In this document: one piece after another, positions 44,672-57,533 of the stretch
Position numbering within the stretch: the stretch's first letter is position 1
How the letters are laid out: each line of letters opens with the position of its first letter
From: Piper betle
Lineage: Eukaryota; Streptophyta; Magnoliopsida; Piperales; Piperaceae
Length of the DNA: 64,000 bases
Direction of reading: 5' to 3'
Assembly (NCBI GenBank): GCA_033002965.1
Contig: JAURVB010014699.1
Coordinates: 49,556-113,555, forward strand
Notes under the pieces: model-generated
Seen by the model: the letters and a program-made list of their open reading frames with translations, nothing else
What the model was told of the DNA's origin: nothing
Databases searched by the model: none
Program-made: the position numbers and the translations under genes

Positions 44672-46097
44672 TGTAAAGATCGTGAAAAAAAAATGGCGCG
44701 GACGGGGTCCGGGAAGGACTGAACGTGTTATACTCTCTACCTGGTTAATTCTACCCAGTTAATTATTTACCCATTTTATTATTTACCCGGTTAAATGAAA
44801 TACGGGTCTAGTGGTGTTTTCACATACCCCAGCCGTCATTTTCATTTTTATAAATTTGAAAGAGGACGTCATTTTTCACATACGGGTGTAGGGGTGCTTC
44901 CTCACCTTAGCCGCCTAGTTCTCCTCTTCCTTGCCGGTGTTTCTTCCTTGCTTGAGTATCCTTCCTATCTCCATCTTCTTCATTTTCTTGCATGCATATT
45001 TATAATTGATAGTAAGCTTGTTAATCATGGGAATTAAAGTTGTAAATGAAGAAGAAAAGAACCAAACTGAACTGAAATTGGAATCCCGTCAATGGCTGAG
45101 TAGCTTGAAACTTTGGCAAGATGGGCGACTGTAAGAACAATTGCAAGGCAGTCCCTCACACCCGGGTGACCTCTCTTGCTGCTAGGTCGAAGGGAGGGCT
45201 CACCACATCCCTAGTCTTCTGGTGGGTGGCGGAATTGCAGCTGTGAGGGGCGGAGTTGCAAGGGTGACGGAAGTGGCGACGTTCTGCTGCAATTGATGCT
45301 GTAATGGAAGCTTCAGAGGGGTAAATGCCGGTTGTGCTTCGTTGACAGCATCATTTGTTCCTTCACAGCAGTTCATGTTGCTGGAACAGTCCATAACGGA
45401 CGACCTTCTCGCCGGAATTCATGGTGGGGAAGTGCAGAAGTGGAGAGAACGGCCATACTCCATGCAACGTCCAAGGATGGCCAATCTTACCTGTTTTGAT
45501 GCCAGCCTGAGGTCGTGGAACATCTGAATTTGAGCAAGGTGCAGGACGGCGTCTTGGATCACTGCTGTAAAACACGCACATGAGGCTTCCACGCTTGCTG
45601 ATTTTATCTTGTTGTTGATGCTTTGTTGGGATGTTTAGATGGTGGTTCAATTAGGTGGCAAGATAAGGGTTGGAGAAGAAGGACGAACCTGTTTTTTGAG
45701 AAGAGAAAAATGGTGACGGAAAGAAGAAGAAAAAGAGTAGAAGAAGAACAAGGGTGGTAGTATTGTAAATATGGGTTGGCTCGATACCGACTCGAGTTAA
45801 AGAATAATACAAATTAGTAATAAATCTTTAAAAATTATCATTTTAATTGATTATTTGTAATGTTAATAAACTAATATATTATTGTACGAAAAATTATTAT
45901 CTCAAAAGAAAATATACAAATAATAATAGTTAAATACTTGTTTAATAATTAATAATTACTTTATTATTTGTTAAGTGTTAATTATGACTTAGATAATTAA
46001 CTAAAATTATAAAGTAGGACTTTAATAATTATGTCACATGAATAATTAATTATCTCACTAGATTTGTTGATAAGTTAATATTTAATATTTTTTTAAA

Positions 46098-46099
<2 letters not shown>

Positions 46100-46135
<36 letters not shown>
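46100..46135 (+). repeat. (AT)n microsatellite
   Basis: Uninterrupted AT dinucleotides at the end of the AT-rich zone of the E1 LTR. Confidence 0.9.
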
Positions 46136-46139
<4 letters not shown>

Positions 46140-46399
46140 TATTTAGCTGCATGCATTCCTACTCGAATAAAATTATACTTATGTATAATTTTATGTTCTC
46201 GTTTAAATTATGATCCTTGGTCGCAGCTCCGAGTTTAAAATATCTAAGTCTGTATAATCATTCGAAATGTTGTACTTTCCCTTTTGGGCAACCCCAGTCG
46301 GCCTGAGTCTAGATTTGACCACCATGTGCTATAATGCAATCGGGGTCAAGGAATTGACCTAGTCTGACTCGGGCCCCGCCTTTAAAATTACTATGTGCG

Positions 46400-46590
46400 T
46401 TAAAATGTTGTATGGTCCATATAATAATTGGAAATGTTGTATTGTCTGTATAATTATTTGAAATGTTGTATTGTCCGTATAATTATTAGAAATGTTATAT
46501 TTTTCCATACTAGTAAATTAATTGAAATCCTGTATTTTCCCAAACTGGTATAATTGTTTGAAATGTTGTATTTCCACAAACTGGTAGCCT
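46400..46590 (+). repeat. ~31-bp tandem repeats in the E1 LTR
   Basis: Five to six degenerate copies of a unit like CCGTATAATTATTTGAAATG plus TTGTATTTTCC. The same sequence is single-copy in the other E LTRs (near 130-170 and 61210-61240), so this is a local expansion. Confidence 0.8.
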
Positions 46591-46604
46591 CTGTCGGCAC
46601 TAAT

Positions 46605-47248
46605 CTCAGAATGAGCAGGGAGACGATTTTTAATCTTGGAACGAAGTGAGTGACAATGACTACTCTAAGAATGACCTGGGAGACAACCTAATGTCAGAAT
46701 GAGCTAGGAGACCATGACTAATCTCAGAATGAGCTAGCAGACCATCTAATCTCGGAATGAACTGGGAGACAAATTTCAAATCTCGGAATAAACTGGGAGA
46801 CAATGACTAATCTCATAATGAGCTAGGAGACCACCTAATCTCAGAAGTAGCCAGGAGACAAAATCTAATCTCAAAATGAGCTGGGAGAAAAATTCTAATC
46901 TCAGAATGAACTGGGAGACCATGACTAATCTCAGAATGAGCTGGGAGACCACCTAATCTCGGAATGAGCTGGGGGACAAATTTCTAATCTCAAAATGAAC
47001 TGGGAGACAATGACTAATCTCAGAATGAGCGAGGAGAGCACCAAATCTCAGAATGAGCTGGGAAAAAATTTCTAATGTCAGAATGAATTGGGAAACAGTG
47101 GCTAATATTAGAAAGACCTAGGAGACCACCTAATCTAAGAATGAGCTGGGTGACAATTTCTAATCTCATAATGAGCAGGGAGATGACTTTTACCAATCTC
47201 AGAATGACCTGAGAGACAAATTACTAATCCAAAATGACCTGAGAGATA
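46605..47248 (+). repeat. ~28-bp minisatellite, E1 type
   Basis: About 20 copies around AATCTCAGAATGAGCTGGGA plus GACCACCT or GACAATGACT. It occupies the slot that holds the 33-bp minisatellite in E0 and E4 but is unrelated in sequence. Confidence 0.92.
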
Positions 47249-47685
47249 ATTACTAAAAAACTCGTGAAACGATAATAATAATAAAAAACGTGTGAAATGA
47301 TAATAGGAATTATATTGATTTGTTTCATTTAATTATGCGGGTAAGTGGTTTTATCACTAACGTGGAATTGCCTCTGCAGGTGTGCAGCTGGAGACTGAAG
47401 AATAGAAGTGTGGTTGGTGGTTCTTGTACCAACCTAGGTATTGTGTGTTGATAATAAAAAAATTGGACTTCCTTATTATTCTTTTTGTTATAAATGTGGC
47501 TATGGGAGACGGTCCGAGACTGTGGGACGGTTATTTTATATTTTAGAGAACATGATGTAATGTTATGATTTATATTATATGTTGCGAGACTTATTTGCTG
47601 CATTTCAATTCATGTTCTGGAACGTTACATTTATATTAAATATATTTTTAAGTTACACCTTGTCCGATTCGGGCGGGTCGTTACA

Positions 47686-49349
47686 GGCCCGAATGCAACT
47701 TGTCATGGATCTTGTTTTCGAAAACATACTCAAGGGATCTCATCCTTGAGGGTTATTAATCTGAAAATAACGTGCTATTAAATGGCTTGCATGGAGTGGG
47801 ATACACCAAATCCACCACTCAACACTCTGCATACCTATAAAAACAAAACATGATAGAGTATAGAAATAAACTAGAAGTGAGTCCTAACGGACCTGGTAGA
47901 AGCTCCAAGTGTGTCGACCAGCCTAGGCGGCGAACTCCTATTCCTTACCTACACATCAAATCTAAAAGTTAACGCCCACTAACGGAATCATGCATTAAAC
48001 TTTTCATGAATATCACACATACAATGCAATCATCATCTAACAACAATCAAACAATTATCAATGTAAAAATATCTCATCCTATTCATCACAATTTTATTAC
48101 GTTTTTCTAAATTACATTGATGTCAAATAGCATGCTCAAATTTAATTTACTTAATTAGATCACTAACTATTATTCAAATCATGCAAATTATCACATCATT
48201 CACAATTAGACATTTATCACAACAGTTAATCATTTCTAGCATGTTGTGCAAATAAATATCAATTTAAATAATTAAAAGTCTCTATGTAATCGTTAGTCAC
48301 ACAGTGACGGCAACAAAGTTGTAGCCGGCTCAAGGTGAGTGTAACGACCCAACCCAAAGTGCAACATAATGGGCTAAGTCATTTATTTAAATTGGGTAGC
48401 CCGGAAGTTAAAGATTTATAGTCCATTCCCACTTATAAACAGGATCTTCTCCTAGTAGGTATTAGATGTGGGACTAAGTTGAGGGATCTCACAATCCACC
48501 CACCTTAGAAAATTTCGTCCTTGAAATACCTATTCTTGGCCCGTTGCTAGCCCCAGCCCACGACCTTTCTGGCCCGTGACCGGCAGCCTAGCCAACGTTT
48601 CTAATCCAGCCCACCATCTAACACAGAACCAGGTCAGCTCTGATACCATTTGAAACGACCCAACCCAAAGTGCAACGTAATGGGCTAAGTCATTTCTTTA
48701 ATTTGGGTACCCCGGAAGTTAAAGATGTATAATCCATTCCCACTTATAAACAAGATCTTCTCCTAGTAGGTATTAGATGCGGGACTAAGTTGAGGGATCT
48801 CACATTAAGTGTGAAGGATGATGGTGGCTGGATGATAGAAGTGTGGAATATATAGATGTCAAGGTGATAAAATAAATGGTCGTTTAGAAAAATGAATGGT
48901 TTTTAGAAAAACTAATGGTCGCCTAAGAAAAACGAATGGTCGTCTCGTAATTGAAACTTGACTTGACTCTGCCACGAGTCAAAAATAATACTAACTCGTA
49001 ATAAAAATTCCATAAAATATAATACGCATCAATGACATGGTCTATAACGAATAACCCACCCAAACTACCCGTAACGTGTCCTAATACGTTACTCGACCTA
49101 AAAATAATTTTACTATTAAACTAAAAAAATAAAGAAAAAAATTGGCATACTCTTATATATTCTGATAACTCATCTACTCTTGTCTTACCGCATTATCATC
49201 ATATACTTGGGCACACATGACTCTCATGGTTCATAACACAAGATCGGCCTTGTCTCGGTACGCATATTTTGAAATTTACCCGACTGAAAATAATGGTCTA
49301 ACTGACCAGTTGAGACTATGAAACCCTAACTCGAATCACAAGTTTTACA
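47686..49349 (-). mobile_element. 3' LTR of D2 (minus), truncated
   Basis: Minus-strand D LTR starting at 49349 (plus strand: CACAAGTTTTACA). It includes GGAGTTCGCCGCC-type sequence near 47930 and CTCGAGG-like sequence near 47745, and is cut at 47686 by the E1 LTR end. A TRIM pair sits at 48340-48804. The GC-rich block seen in D1 is largely missing. Confidence 0.8.
48340..48804 (-). mobile_element. TRIM element (family F): two LTRs, one internal
   Basis: LTRs 48340-48493 and 48651-48804, each exactly 154 bp, flank a 157-bp internal region with reversed primer site GCTCTGATACCA and reversed polypurine tract. This is the simplest full LTR-internal-LTR copy in the window, though its internal region carries the same ~72-bp deletion seen at 8962-9118. 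Flanks GTGAG and TTAAG do not match, so the target duplication is lost or the edges recombined. Confidence 0.92.
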
Positions 49350-50988
49350 ATGAGACTATCACTAAAAGTGTCTGATGGGGTTATCTTGCAATATACATTT
49401 GACACAAGGGTGTTTGGTCAAGACTATGGTTGCAAAAGAGCTGGTGAAGTTAGATCCTTTTCCATCTCATCTGAGTAACTTTATGTTTTCTAACACTCCC
49501 TTGTTCCGCTAATGCAACTGTAGCTATATCTTATTCCTCAAACTTTTACCCTACTCAGCTCCAAAAATTGTCACAGGCAGTTGCCATGCAAGGCTCAAAA
49601 TCCTTCAAGTAGCTGTCCTTATGTAGGACAAGGCAACTACTTGGCCATGGCTTAAGCTCTAAATGCTCCACTTGGTTAGTAGTTGAGCAATACATGGTGG
49701 GCAGTAGTGCGTATTCGGTTGGTGGTGGTGCATCTCAAATGGCAGTTGTGCAACTTGATCGGTGGTTGTGCAACTCAGACAATGGTTGTGCACCTTGGTC
49801 GGTGGTTATGCAACTCGGTCAGCAACATTTCTATCTCGGTTCTAAGGATTAATCCTGATCATATACATCGTAAATCTACTACTATATTTCATATGTCTTC
49901 CTCCATGTGTATGTCTCCCTAGACATGGTTGCTAACAACTAGGCTCAGGTTATCCAATCATGTACATCTGATCCGAAGGGGTGTGGATGCTGGTGGTGAT
50001 ACGTACGATGGTGAACCATTGCGGAATCCATACTGATCTCGTGAAATTTTGAGTGGCTGCTTCTATCGGTGTTGACTAGCCCTCAAATGGCAACCAATGA
50101 TCTGGTGCCTTATCACTAGTGGAATCTTGTTAAATATCTGATCTCGTAAGCAATGATGGTTTTGAACTCTTCCTCGTCAAGAGGGGTAGGTGGTGAAGTG
50201 TTCATTGAACTATTGATCTACGTCACTACTCATCCTTATTCATTACTATCTTCTAGAAGTGGTCCATCTCAAGTCATCTGCCCAATGTCTTATCTGTGCT
50301 CTAAGTACTTCAGAGGGTCCATTGGCATATTCATAGCCTTCATCCCTAAGGATTTGTCTAAGGCACTCGGTGGTCCATCTCATGTGCTAACTAACTTTTC
50401 AATATAACCATACTTCAAACTCCTTACTATTGCCCTTTTTTCACTCCTTACAATGTACACCATATCCCATACCACGGAAGAAGGATTAATGTGGTGACAT
50501 GCAAAACACGGACACCTGGTTAATGTCCAATTCAATCTCAGCTATCTAAACATGTGGACACCCTGACTCATCCAAATCCCTTATGCAATGGAAAGAACGG
50601 TGTGACTCTAAGCCCATCATGACATGCCTATCAAATTTCTGCTGACATCTTGTAGCATCTAGATCTGGTATAAGATGGGATCTTATATCCATTCTACCTC
50701 TGTTAGCACTATAACATGCCATGCTCACATCTAACTAAGCAAACAGTCTAATATCATGATAAAAATACATAGAAATAACCTATCAACTCAACTAAGGCTA
50801 GTTCCACATATTTCTAATCAAGTCCTCAATACATTGTTATGCAACTAACTTATGAAAAAAATCTTCATTTAAAGGAAATAGACAAAAACATACCTGCCAG
50901 CTTGACGCGCAGTAGTCTTCGTACACACATCACCTATAACATTATTTTGTATTTTAATCGACCGAGATTCGCTCTAATACCAAAAATT
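49350..50988 (-). mobile_element. Internal region of D2 (minus), noncoding
   Basis: Reverse complement is collinear with the D1 internal region (for example the stretch near 50600-50720 matches 20390-20480). It contains a degenerate primer site (GCTCTAATACCA at 50971-50982 on the plus strand). It holds no gag, protease, RT or integrase motif in any frame I can see, although it lacks the TRIM array found in D1. Confidence 0.8.
49690..49830 (-). repeat. ~20-bp tandem repeat in D2 internal region
   Basis: Plus-strand reading GGTGGTTGTGCAACTCGGTC and variants: the reverse complement of the repeat at 20855-20970. Confidence 0.85.
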
Positions 50989-51281
50989 GAAACACCCCAA
51001 ATACAGTTCACACTGAGGAACCGAATCGGGATGTCACTAGTCCATGTTAAGTCGGCTAACACAAACCCAACTTGTACGGATCTACTCTCGGCATCTTCGG
51101 ATGAAAATATGAACTACTATGCATAGATGAATGCACAAAACCTTAACATGCTACTATATAAATGACATGTCAAGTAATTCACATAACAAAATAATTCTGA
51201 TAAAATCAATAAAAATTCCTCAGTAAAAATGGATAGAGTCTCCCTTAAAGTGCAATTAGGGGCCACCCTATCAATTTAACA
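50989..51281 (-). mobile_element. 5' LTR of D2 (minus), U5 end
   Basis: Plus strand begins TGAAACACCCCAAATACAG (the LTR end reversed) and runs as D to GGCCACCCTATC. It is interrupted at 51281 by a G LTR and continues near 53237. Confidence 0.8.
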
Positions 51282-53236
51282 TGTAAAACCATGAAAATAT
51301 TAATTAGGTTATTTTATTTAGGCTTTTATAAGTCTTAGAAGGAACAGTAAATATTATTTAATTAAATTAATTCTTCAAAAAAAATTATAAATTATCGATT
51401 TTGACCTTTAGCATCTCGGTATAATGATATTTATAATATTTTAGGATTTAACATCCATTCGTATTAAATTAATAATTACTTCTTAACTTTACATTATCAC
51501 ACAAAAACTTTTTGAATTCCACACATATTTATAAAATTTAATGTAGTGACTTCTTCAATTCTACACATATTCTTCTATATATAGGAGAGTTCTGTTGTTA
51601 AATGAAACATCCTCTCGAAAGTTTGTGAGCACATTTGACTCACAAAGGGAAGGCTTTAGGATCGTGTGTCATAGTTGCGGGTTCCTCATCACAATACCAG
51701 GTTCGTATAATTACTTGAAATGTTATATATTTTGATTTGAGAGTCTTGGTCAGACTGAGTCTACATTCAATCACCATGCGCCAAGCGCAACCGGGGTCAA
51801 AGAATTGACTCAGTCTGACACAAGGCCGCACCCTTAAAAAAAATTACAATGTATGAGTCTTGGTCAAGTTGAGTTCATATTCAACAACCATGAGCTGAGC
51901 ACAACCGCAGACAAAGAATTGACTCAGTCCGACACACGGCAGCATCCCCTAAAAGTTTAAATACCTGCCCCCATTCCGAAAGGGGTGATAGGGCGCAGTG
52001 GCGCAAAACGGCTCATTATGCACTTGTGATACCGAGAGGGAGAGTCAATGGCAAATATTAGACTTTTTGTAAAAGTTTCATATACTTTTATTTGATTATG
52101 TTCTTTTTGTAAAAGTTTGATGCAGTGACTTTTTTATTTCCACACATGTTATTCTATAGAAAGAAGAATTCTATTGATGTTAAATGAAACATCCGCTTGA
52201 TAGTTTGTGAGTACATTTAGCTCATAAAGGGTGGAATTTAGAGAAGTTATTCGAGTAGCTTGAGGGGAAATAATTTCATTTGGTTGATTCATTTAGAGCT
52301 TCTATTTTCTAACATTTTTTCCTCTCTAGTTTCGTCTTTTCCTTGTTGGGAGCCTCTCCATTTTTTCTTACGTATAGAATCGTGTGTCATAGTCGTATGT
52401 ACATCATCACAGTTCCAAGTCCGTAAAATTACTTGAAATGTTATATATTCCTATTTGCCAGCTTTGGTCAACCTGAGCCCACATTCAACCACCACGCATT
52501 GAGGGTAACCGGGGTCAAAGAATTGACTTATTCCGATACGGAGCCGCACCCTTAACGTCTTGAAACATCAAATTCCTGCCCCCCATGAGGGCGTAGTGGC
52601 GTAAGATGACTCATTATGCACTTGTGATACCAACAGGGCGAGTCAATGGCAAATATTGGTAACTACAGGCCGTGGGCACGTAGCGTGTGTGTGTGCATAC
52701 ATGGGATGGTAGCTAGATGGGGTGGCCGCCCCTCCCGATATAGTAAGAGCTCGACATAGGCCCATTATCACTAAAATGTTTAATTAATGATGTTGTGGAA
52801 TAAATTAACTTATTTCTTGTAATTATATGACTTGGTGTTTTTATCATTAACACTGAATTTCCTCTGCAGGTGTGAGCATAGAAGGATTGGTAGAGTTAGG
52901 ACAGCTGGAGGGCTTTGTTATTAGACTTTTGATTTTGCTTATTTGTTATTATACTTCTAGATTGTTTGCATGGCAGTGAGATTTTGGTTCATTTCATAGG
53001 GCTTAGATTATTCGGAGCGTTTGTTGTACTATGTTTTATTTCATTGCACGACTTAGAATTTAAATTTTAACTAATTCCTTGTGCATGAATTTAATTTGTA
53101 TAACTAAAAATGAATTTTACTTCTTGGGTTTATTTAAAATGTTGAAAATTAATAAAAAATTACTTTACGAGAAACTTAGCTTTGATAGTAACGCTTGGCT
53201 CGTGGCTCGAAACGGGAAGGTCATGACACTATCATC
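51282..53236 (+). mobile_element. Family G LTR inserted in the D2 LTR
   Basis: Starts TGTAAAACCATGAAAATATT. Its start matches minus-strand G2 at 56273, which is preceded by a polypurine tract. It contains two diverged copies of a ~600-bp segment (about 51530-51960 and 52110-52570), an acceptor-like TTTCCTCTGCAG|GTG ending at 52869, and the end GGTCATGACA at 53228. Flanking TAACA occurs at 51277-51281 and 53237-53241, but CTATCA also repeats beside each, so the exact right border is uncertain. Short frames inside are not genes. Confidence 0.7.
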
Positions 53237-55035
53237 TAACATGTGTGGGCAAGAGACATCACTACTCCTCTATCGAGTCTGGCACATCCTACTCATGATC
53301 ATTGCTTATATATAACTAATATGGGAGCTAACTCTCATATCAAGAAAAACATTTGTATACATCACCATAACTCTCTCATAGGCACATACTGAGGAGCCAC
53401 CAGGCTACAAACCCCGCAGCATCCCAAACTAACTTCTCCGCTTATGCCTCTCTCGGCATTTTCTCATTTCATTTTCTTGTCCATCAGGACTATAAGTATA
53501 TCCTAAGCTCTCCCCTTTCCACCATAATTCTCTTGACCTTGAGGATGAAGGTCGAGTACTCTCAAACAGTCGCCTTTAGTACCCTTTGAACTACAAGTCT
53601 GGATGTGTGTTGTACTTTACAGTGTGAGGAACTCAAACGCGGAGTTATTAAATCAATTTGGAATGGAACAACCCTCTCACTAATCCGGAGCTCACTTTGA
53701 TTGTCACACTGAGAACTCGATAAAATTATATATATAGGTCTTGGAAGGGATTTATATAATAAGCCTGAAGGTAATTTGTGGTGGATCTTGTTTTCAAAAA
53801 TAATGCTTTAGGGATCTCATCCTCGAGCGTAATTAATCCGGAAAACTATTCAACTAAATGACCCGAGTTAAGTGGTATCTGATAAAACACCACTTTGCCC
53901 ATCCTACCAACAGTAAAAATAAATTACTATATAATAAAACAATAAATCAAAGGCAAGTCCTAAAAGGACCTCACATGCGATGAAGAACTATAAAAAATCA
54001 TAGTCATTCAAACAAGGACAAAATAAAATATATGCAACTAGATAACACACGTTGTTACTAACTTAAGCTAAGTACTCATAATAATCTATCCCTTATTACC
54101 TCTTTTTCACATACCAACTCATAACGGATGCATGTATACTAAAATCAAGTGCATCCACTCATCACCACTTAATATGAAACATGCAACATCAAGTACATCA
54201 AAATCTCAACCTAGGGCATCCAATTCACACAATTACAAACAACTAAAAAATCCCACAATAATTTATTCGTGTATTAACCCTAATTGCAATTTAGTTGTTA
54301 CTACCATTATACGACCATTCTCACAACATGATAATTTAATCGTCAATACTTTTCAATATGACTTCACTAACATCTAATTTCAAATCTAGTGTTTCTAGTT
54401 ACACCTTGGTCATTGTAGTCTTGTCAACTATATCATTCATATAATTCACTTTCAAATTGTTTGTATAGCCTTATCAATGCTATTCTTGAAAACATTCCTA
54501 TTCAAAATAACTCACATCCAATCATGACATTCAATTATTAATCAAGTCACATAGTTTATAAAATTAATACCTAATTTCACATGTTCCCCTAATTCTCTGT
54601 AACACAAAATTTTGATCAATTAATTATCATGATTTAATCATGCTATGCTATCCACAATCATGGACTAAAATTAAGTCAATCGGCAATAACATATACCTAA
54701 TGTCGATGCTGGAAACGGCGAAGACGGTGATGGTGGCAACTGCAGCGACGGCTTTGGCTGCCGTCGGCATGGCTACGGTTTGGCCAAGGAAAGACTCGGC
54801 TGGGCTAGGACTAGAGCTAGGGTATGCAACTCAGCACTAGGGGACTGACCGCAGCAGTTCCGGACTCCAGCGACTTGCCGGCGGCGACTGCAACAGGTCG
54901 CCTGCAAATGCACTAGAAATCGGTAACTATGCCATGCTGCTGCTATGAACGATGAAGGACACCGGGAGGAGTAGCTAGGGCCAAACCTTAGTCAGGGTAG
55001 GTCAAGGAGGGGACGAAAGTTACAACCAGCCGATT
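53237..55035 (-). mobile_element. 5' LTR of D2 (minus), main part
   Basis: Plus strand aligns to the reversed D LTR: GAGCTAACTCTCATAT near 53330, GAGTACTCTCAAACAGTCGC near 53550, GGTAATTAATCCGGAAAA-type sequence near 53840, and a GC-richer piece (54700-54930) where the D1 GC block lies. It ends near 55035, where G2 begins. The frame 54640-54840 falls in the GC-rich block. Confidence 0.75.
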
Positions 55036-56273
55036 CAAAATCGAGAGCCAAGTGTTACTATACAAAACTAAGGGTCAAATATATTAATTTTCTATTAATT
55101 TTCAAGATTTTAAAAATAAACCCATGACATAAAATTTAATATAACAAATGCTAGGAATAATCTAAGCCCCATGAACCGAACTGAAATCCCATTGCCATGC
55201 AAACAATTTGGAAGTATAATAACAAATAAGCAAATTCAAAAGTCAAATAACACTGTCCTCAAGCTGTCGGAACTTTACCCATCCTTCCATGGTCACACCT
55301 GAGGAGGCAATTCAGCGTTAGTGATAAAAATATTAAATCATATAATTCCAAGAAACAAGTTAATATATTCCACAAAATGTGAATTTAAATATTTTAATGA
55401 TAATGAACCTATGACGAGCTCTTATTATGCTGGGAGGGTGGCCACCCATCCAGCTACAATCCCCTACATGTGCACACATGCTATGTGGCCCTTGGCCTAT
55501 AGTTACCGATGTTTCTTATTGGCTCACTCTCTCGGTATCACAAGTGCATAATGAGTCATCTTACGCCACTGCACCTTATCGCCCTTTCGGTATGAGGGCA
55601 GGTATTTAATCTTTCATGAATTTTAAGGGTGGTGCCCCGTGTCCAACTGAGTCAATTCTTTGACCCCGATTGTGCTCGGCGCATGGTGGTCAAATGTGGG
55701 CTCAAGCTGACCAAAACTCCCAAATAAGAATATATAATTTTAAGGGTGGGGAGCGAGTGAATTCTTCAACTTTAGTTGCGCTTAGCGAATGATGGTTGAA
55801 CATGGGCTCAGGCGGACCAAGACTCCAAAATAGGAATATATAACATTTCACGTAATTTTATGGATGTAGAATTGTGATGAGGCACCCGCAACTACGACAT
55901 AAGATCCTAATATGAATTAAACTTCTCAAAAACATTCCCTTTGTGAGCAAAATATTCTCATAAACAATTAAGTTAATGTTTTATGTTCCATCAATAGAAT
56001 TCTCCTTTATATAGAAGAATATGTGTGGAATTAAATATGTCACTACATTAAATTTTATAAAAAAGAATGTAATCAGTCATAACTAATTATTTTTGTGATA
56101 ATGAAAGTCAAAAAGAACTAACTATTGAAATAATGCGATTGGATCCCACTCCCAAAAATTCAATCCCAAGAATTAATTTAATTAAATAGTATATAAGATT
56201 CATTCTATGAATTACAAAACCCTATATAAAATAACCTAATTATTTGTAGAGTTCTAAAATCTCCCTAGTTTAG
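55036..56273 (-). mobile_element. Family G LTR, minus strand (3' LTR of G2)
   Basis: On the minus strand the LTR starts at 56273, right after CTAAACTAGGGAGAT (polypurine tract) and GAGGATGAAAATTCC. It runs through the repeated GACTCAGTTGGACACGGGGC segment and the acceptor-like block near 55305, matching 51282-53228 in reverse. Confidence 0.75.
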
Positions 56274-57169
56274 GAATTTTCATCCTCAAAAATATAGGAA
56301 GGAGAAAAATTGAGGTTTTATAATATCTCTAGCATGGGAATTTTCGTCCATGAAAAAATAATAGGGTCATATGGACAAAATAACTAATTCATATGGCTTC
56401 TTTCTTATCCTATCTTAGGCATTTCTTCTATTATGTGTCGGTACATTTGTATCTAGCACTACAAAGGTTACTTTAAATATCTTCACATTTTCTATAAAAA
56501 ATTTTTTTACTTTACAAAAATCACGATTTACAATTTTATTTAATTTTTTCTTGATCTAAGCTTTGCAACTTATAGGCATAGCTAAAGTGGGGCACACAGT
56601 CCCATGACACTATCATCTATATCGCACATGTGTTCCGTACCACCTATACTACTTAGATAACACCTCTGATTGTAAAGGCATCCCATATACGCTCCTTGGT
56701 TAAGCGTCATGTGCACCTAGCATGACAAATAAGTGACGCTCCGTCCCATACTAGTGTTATGCTTTAACACAGTTCTAGAATGTTCTCTAACTCAAAACAA
56801 GTTTGTTAATATGCTAAAGATATGTCTCCATAAATCAATTACCTACAAGATATCTCGGCGTCTCATATTCCTTCTGAAGGTTCCATTTTAATTCGCCCTT
56901 CCACATATTACTTGCTTTGGATCTAGAAGTCAGTCACCTCAATCCCCACTAAGGAAATTTAATTTTCAACTCTTCAAAACATTCCCTCATTGTTAATAGT
57001 ACCGGCATTACTACATCTCTTTCTTGTTACCTTTATTTATTTTATTTTATTTTTTGCAATAAAAAGGTACATAGTTATGCATAACATATGATATAAAGCA
57101 TCTTATCAACTTCTTCCACATTATTTTCAAATTATTTAACAATTATCTAAATTTTCGTATCATCTAGTG
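56274..57169 (-). other. G2 internal remnant, no coding signal
   Basis: AT-rich sequence between the gag remnant and the polypurine tract. A second, similar tail (minus: CATGGACGAAAATTCCC, then GCTAGAGAT) lies near 56330-56350, suggesting duplication of the pre-LTR tail. Plus-strand CATGACACTATCATCT near 56592 resembles the G LTR end at 53221-53236. I see no protease, RT or integrase motif. Confidence 0.5.
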
Positions 57170-57424
57170 GTCATTATTCTTTAGTGTCTTTGACTTCAAC
57201 TACATATAGCTTCGCCTTCCTTGGGTATGCCAGTTGTGCAGGTGTTGGGTACCGAATAGGAGTTGGTGGCTTACCCTTCTCGGGCTGCTCTTGTTGTTAC
57301 TTTGGAGGCTGATGACACTCCATCAGCAAGTGTCCCGTTCTCCCACAATTGTAGCACCTATGGGGCTCCCAACATCTCCCTGAATGCATCTAGTTGCAGT
57401 TAAGGCACCTTCTCCACTGGGTAT
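57170..57424 (-). pseudogene. gag nucleocapsid remnant, minus strand (G2)
   Basis: Reading the minus strand from 57415: NCNQMHSGRCWEPHRC, then a perfect CCHC knuckle CYNCGRTGHLLMEC, a TAA, and a Pro-rich linker QEQPEKGKPPTP leading to AKLYVVEVKD. The order matches A1 (7480-7690), where the protease follows; here it ends in stops near 57170. The start of gag lies beyond 57424, where a plus-strand E LTR abuts. Function would be RNA packaging; it is not functional. Confidence 0.8.
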
Positions 57425-57490
57425 TGTAAAGACTATGAAAAAAAATAAAAATAAAATATTCGACTAGGTCTGGGAAGGATCGAATGTTGG

Positions 57491-57533
<43 letters not shown>

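Larger units (their letters stand above)
44672..47685 (+). mobile_element. Complete family E LTR, 3' LTR of E1 (3.0 kb)
   Basis: TGTAAAGATCG...GGGCGGGTCGTTACA. Order: U3 with GGGTCCGGGAAGGACTGAAC, TATA-like TTATAAAT (44848-44855), leader, unique GC-richer block 45060-45660, long AT-rich zone, (AT)n, hairpin 46169-46192, ~31-bp repeats, a minisatellite of unrelated sequence, acceptor block CCTCTGCAG|GTG (47379), shared U5. The right flank is minus-strand D LTR, so E1 probably inserted there. Confidence 0.88.

Noticed and set aside
46605..47248. CRISPR-like appearance of regularly spaced ~28-bp repeats.
   Set aside because: Units are directly adjacent, degenerate and without unique spacers, inside a plant LTR. 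It is a minisatellite.
50153..50407. 84-codon frame in the D2 internal region.
   Set aside because: It is on the strand opposite to D2, and the matching region of D1 does not keep the frame.
52962..53315. 78-codon frame at 53079-53315 as a small host gene.
   Set aside because: It crosses the G/D junction at about 53236, so it is a composite of two transposon ends.
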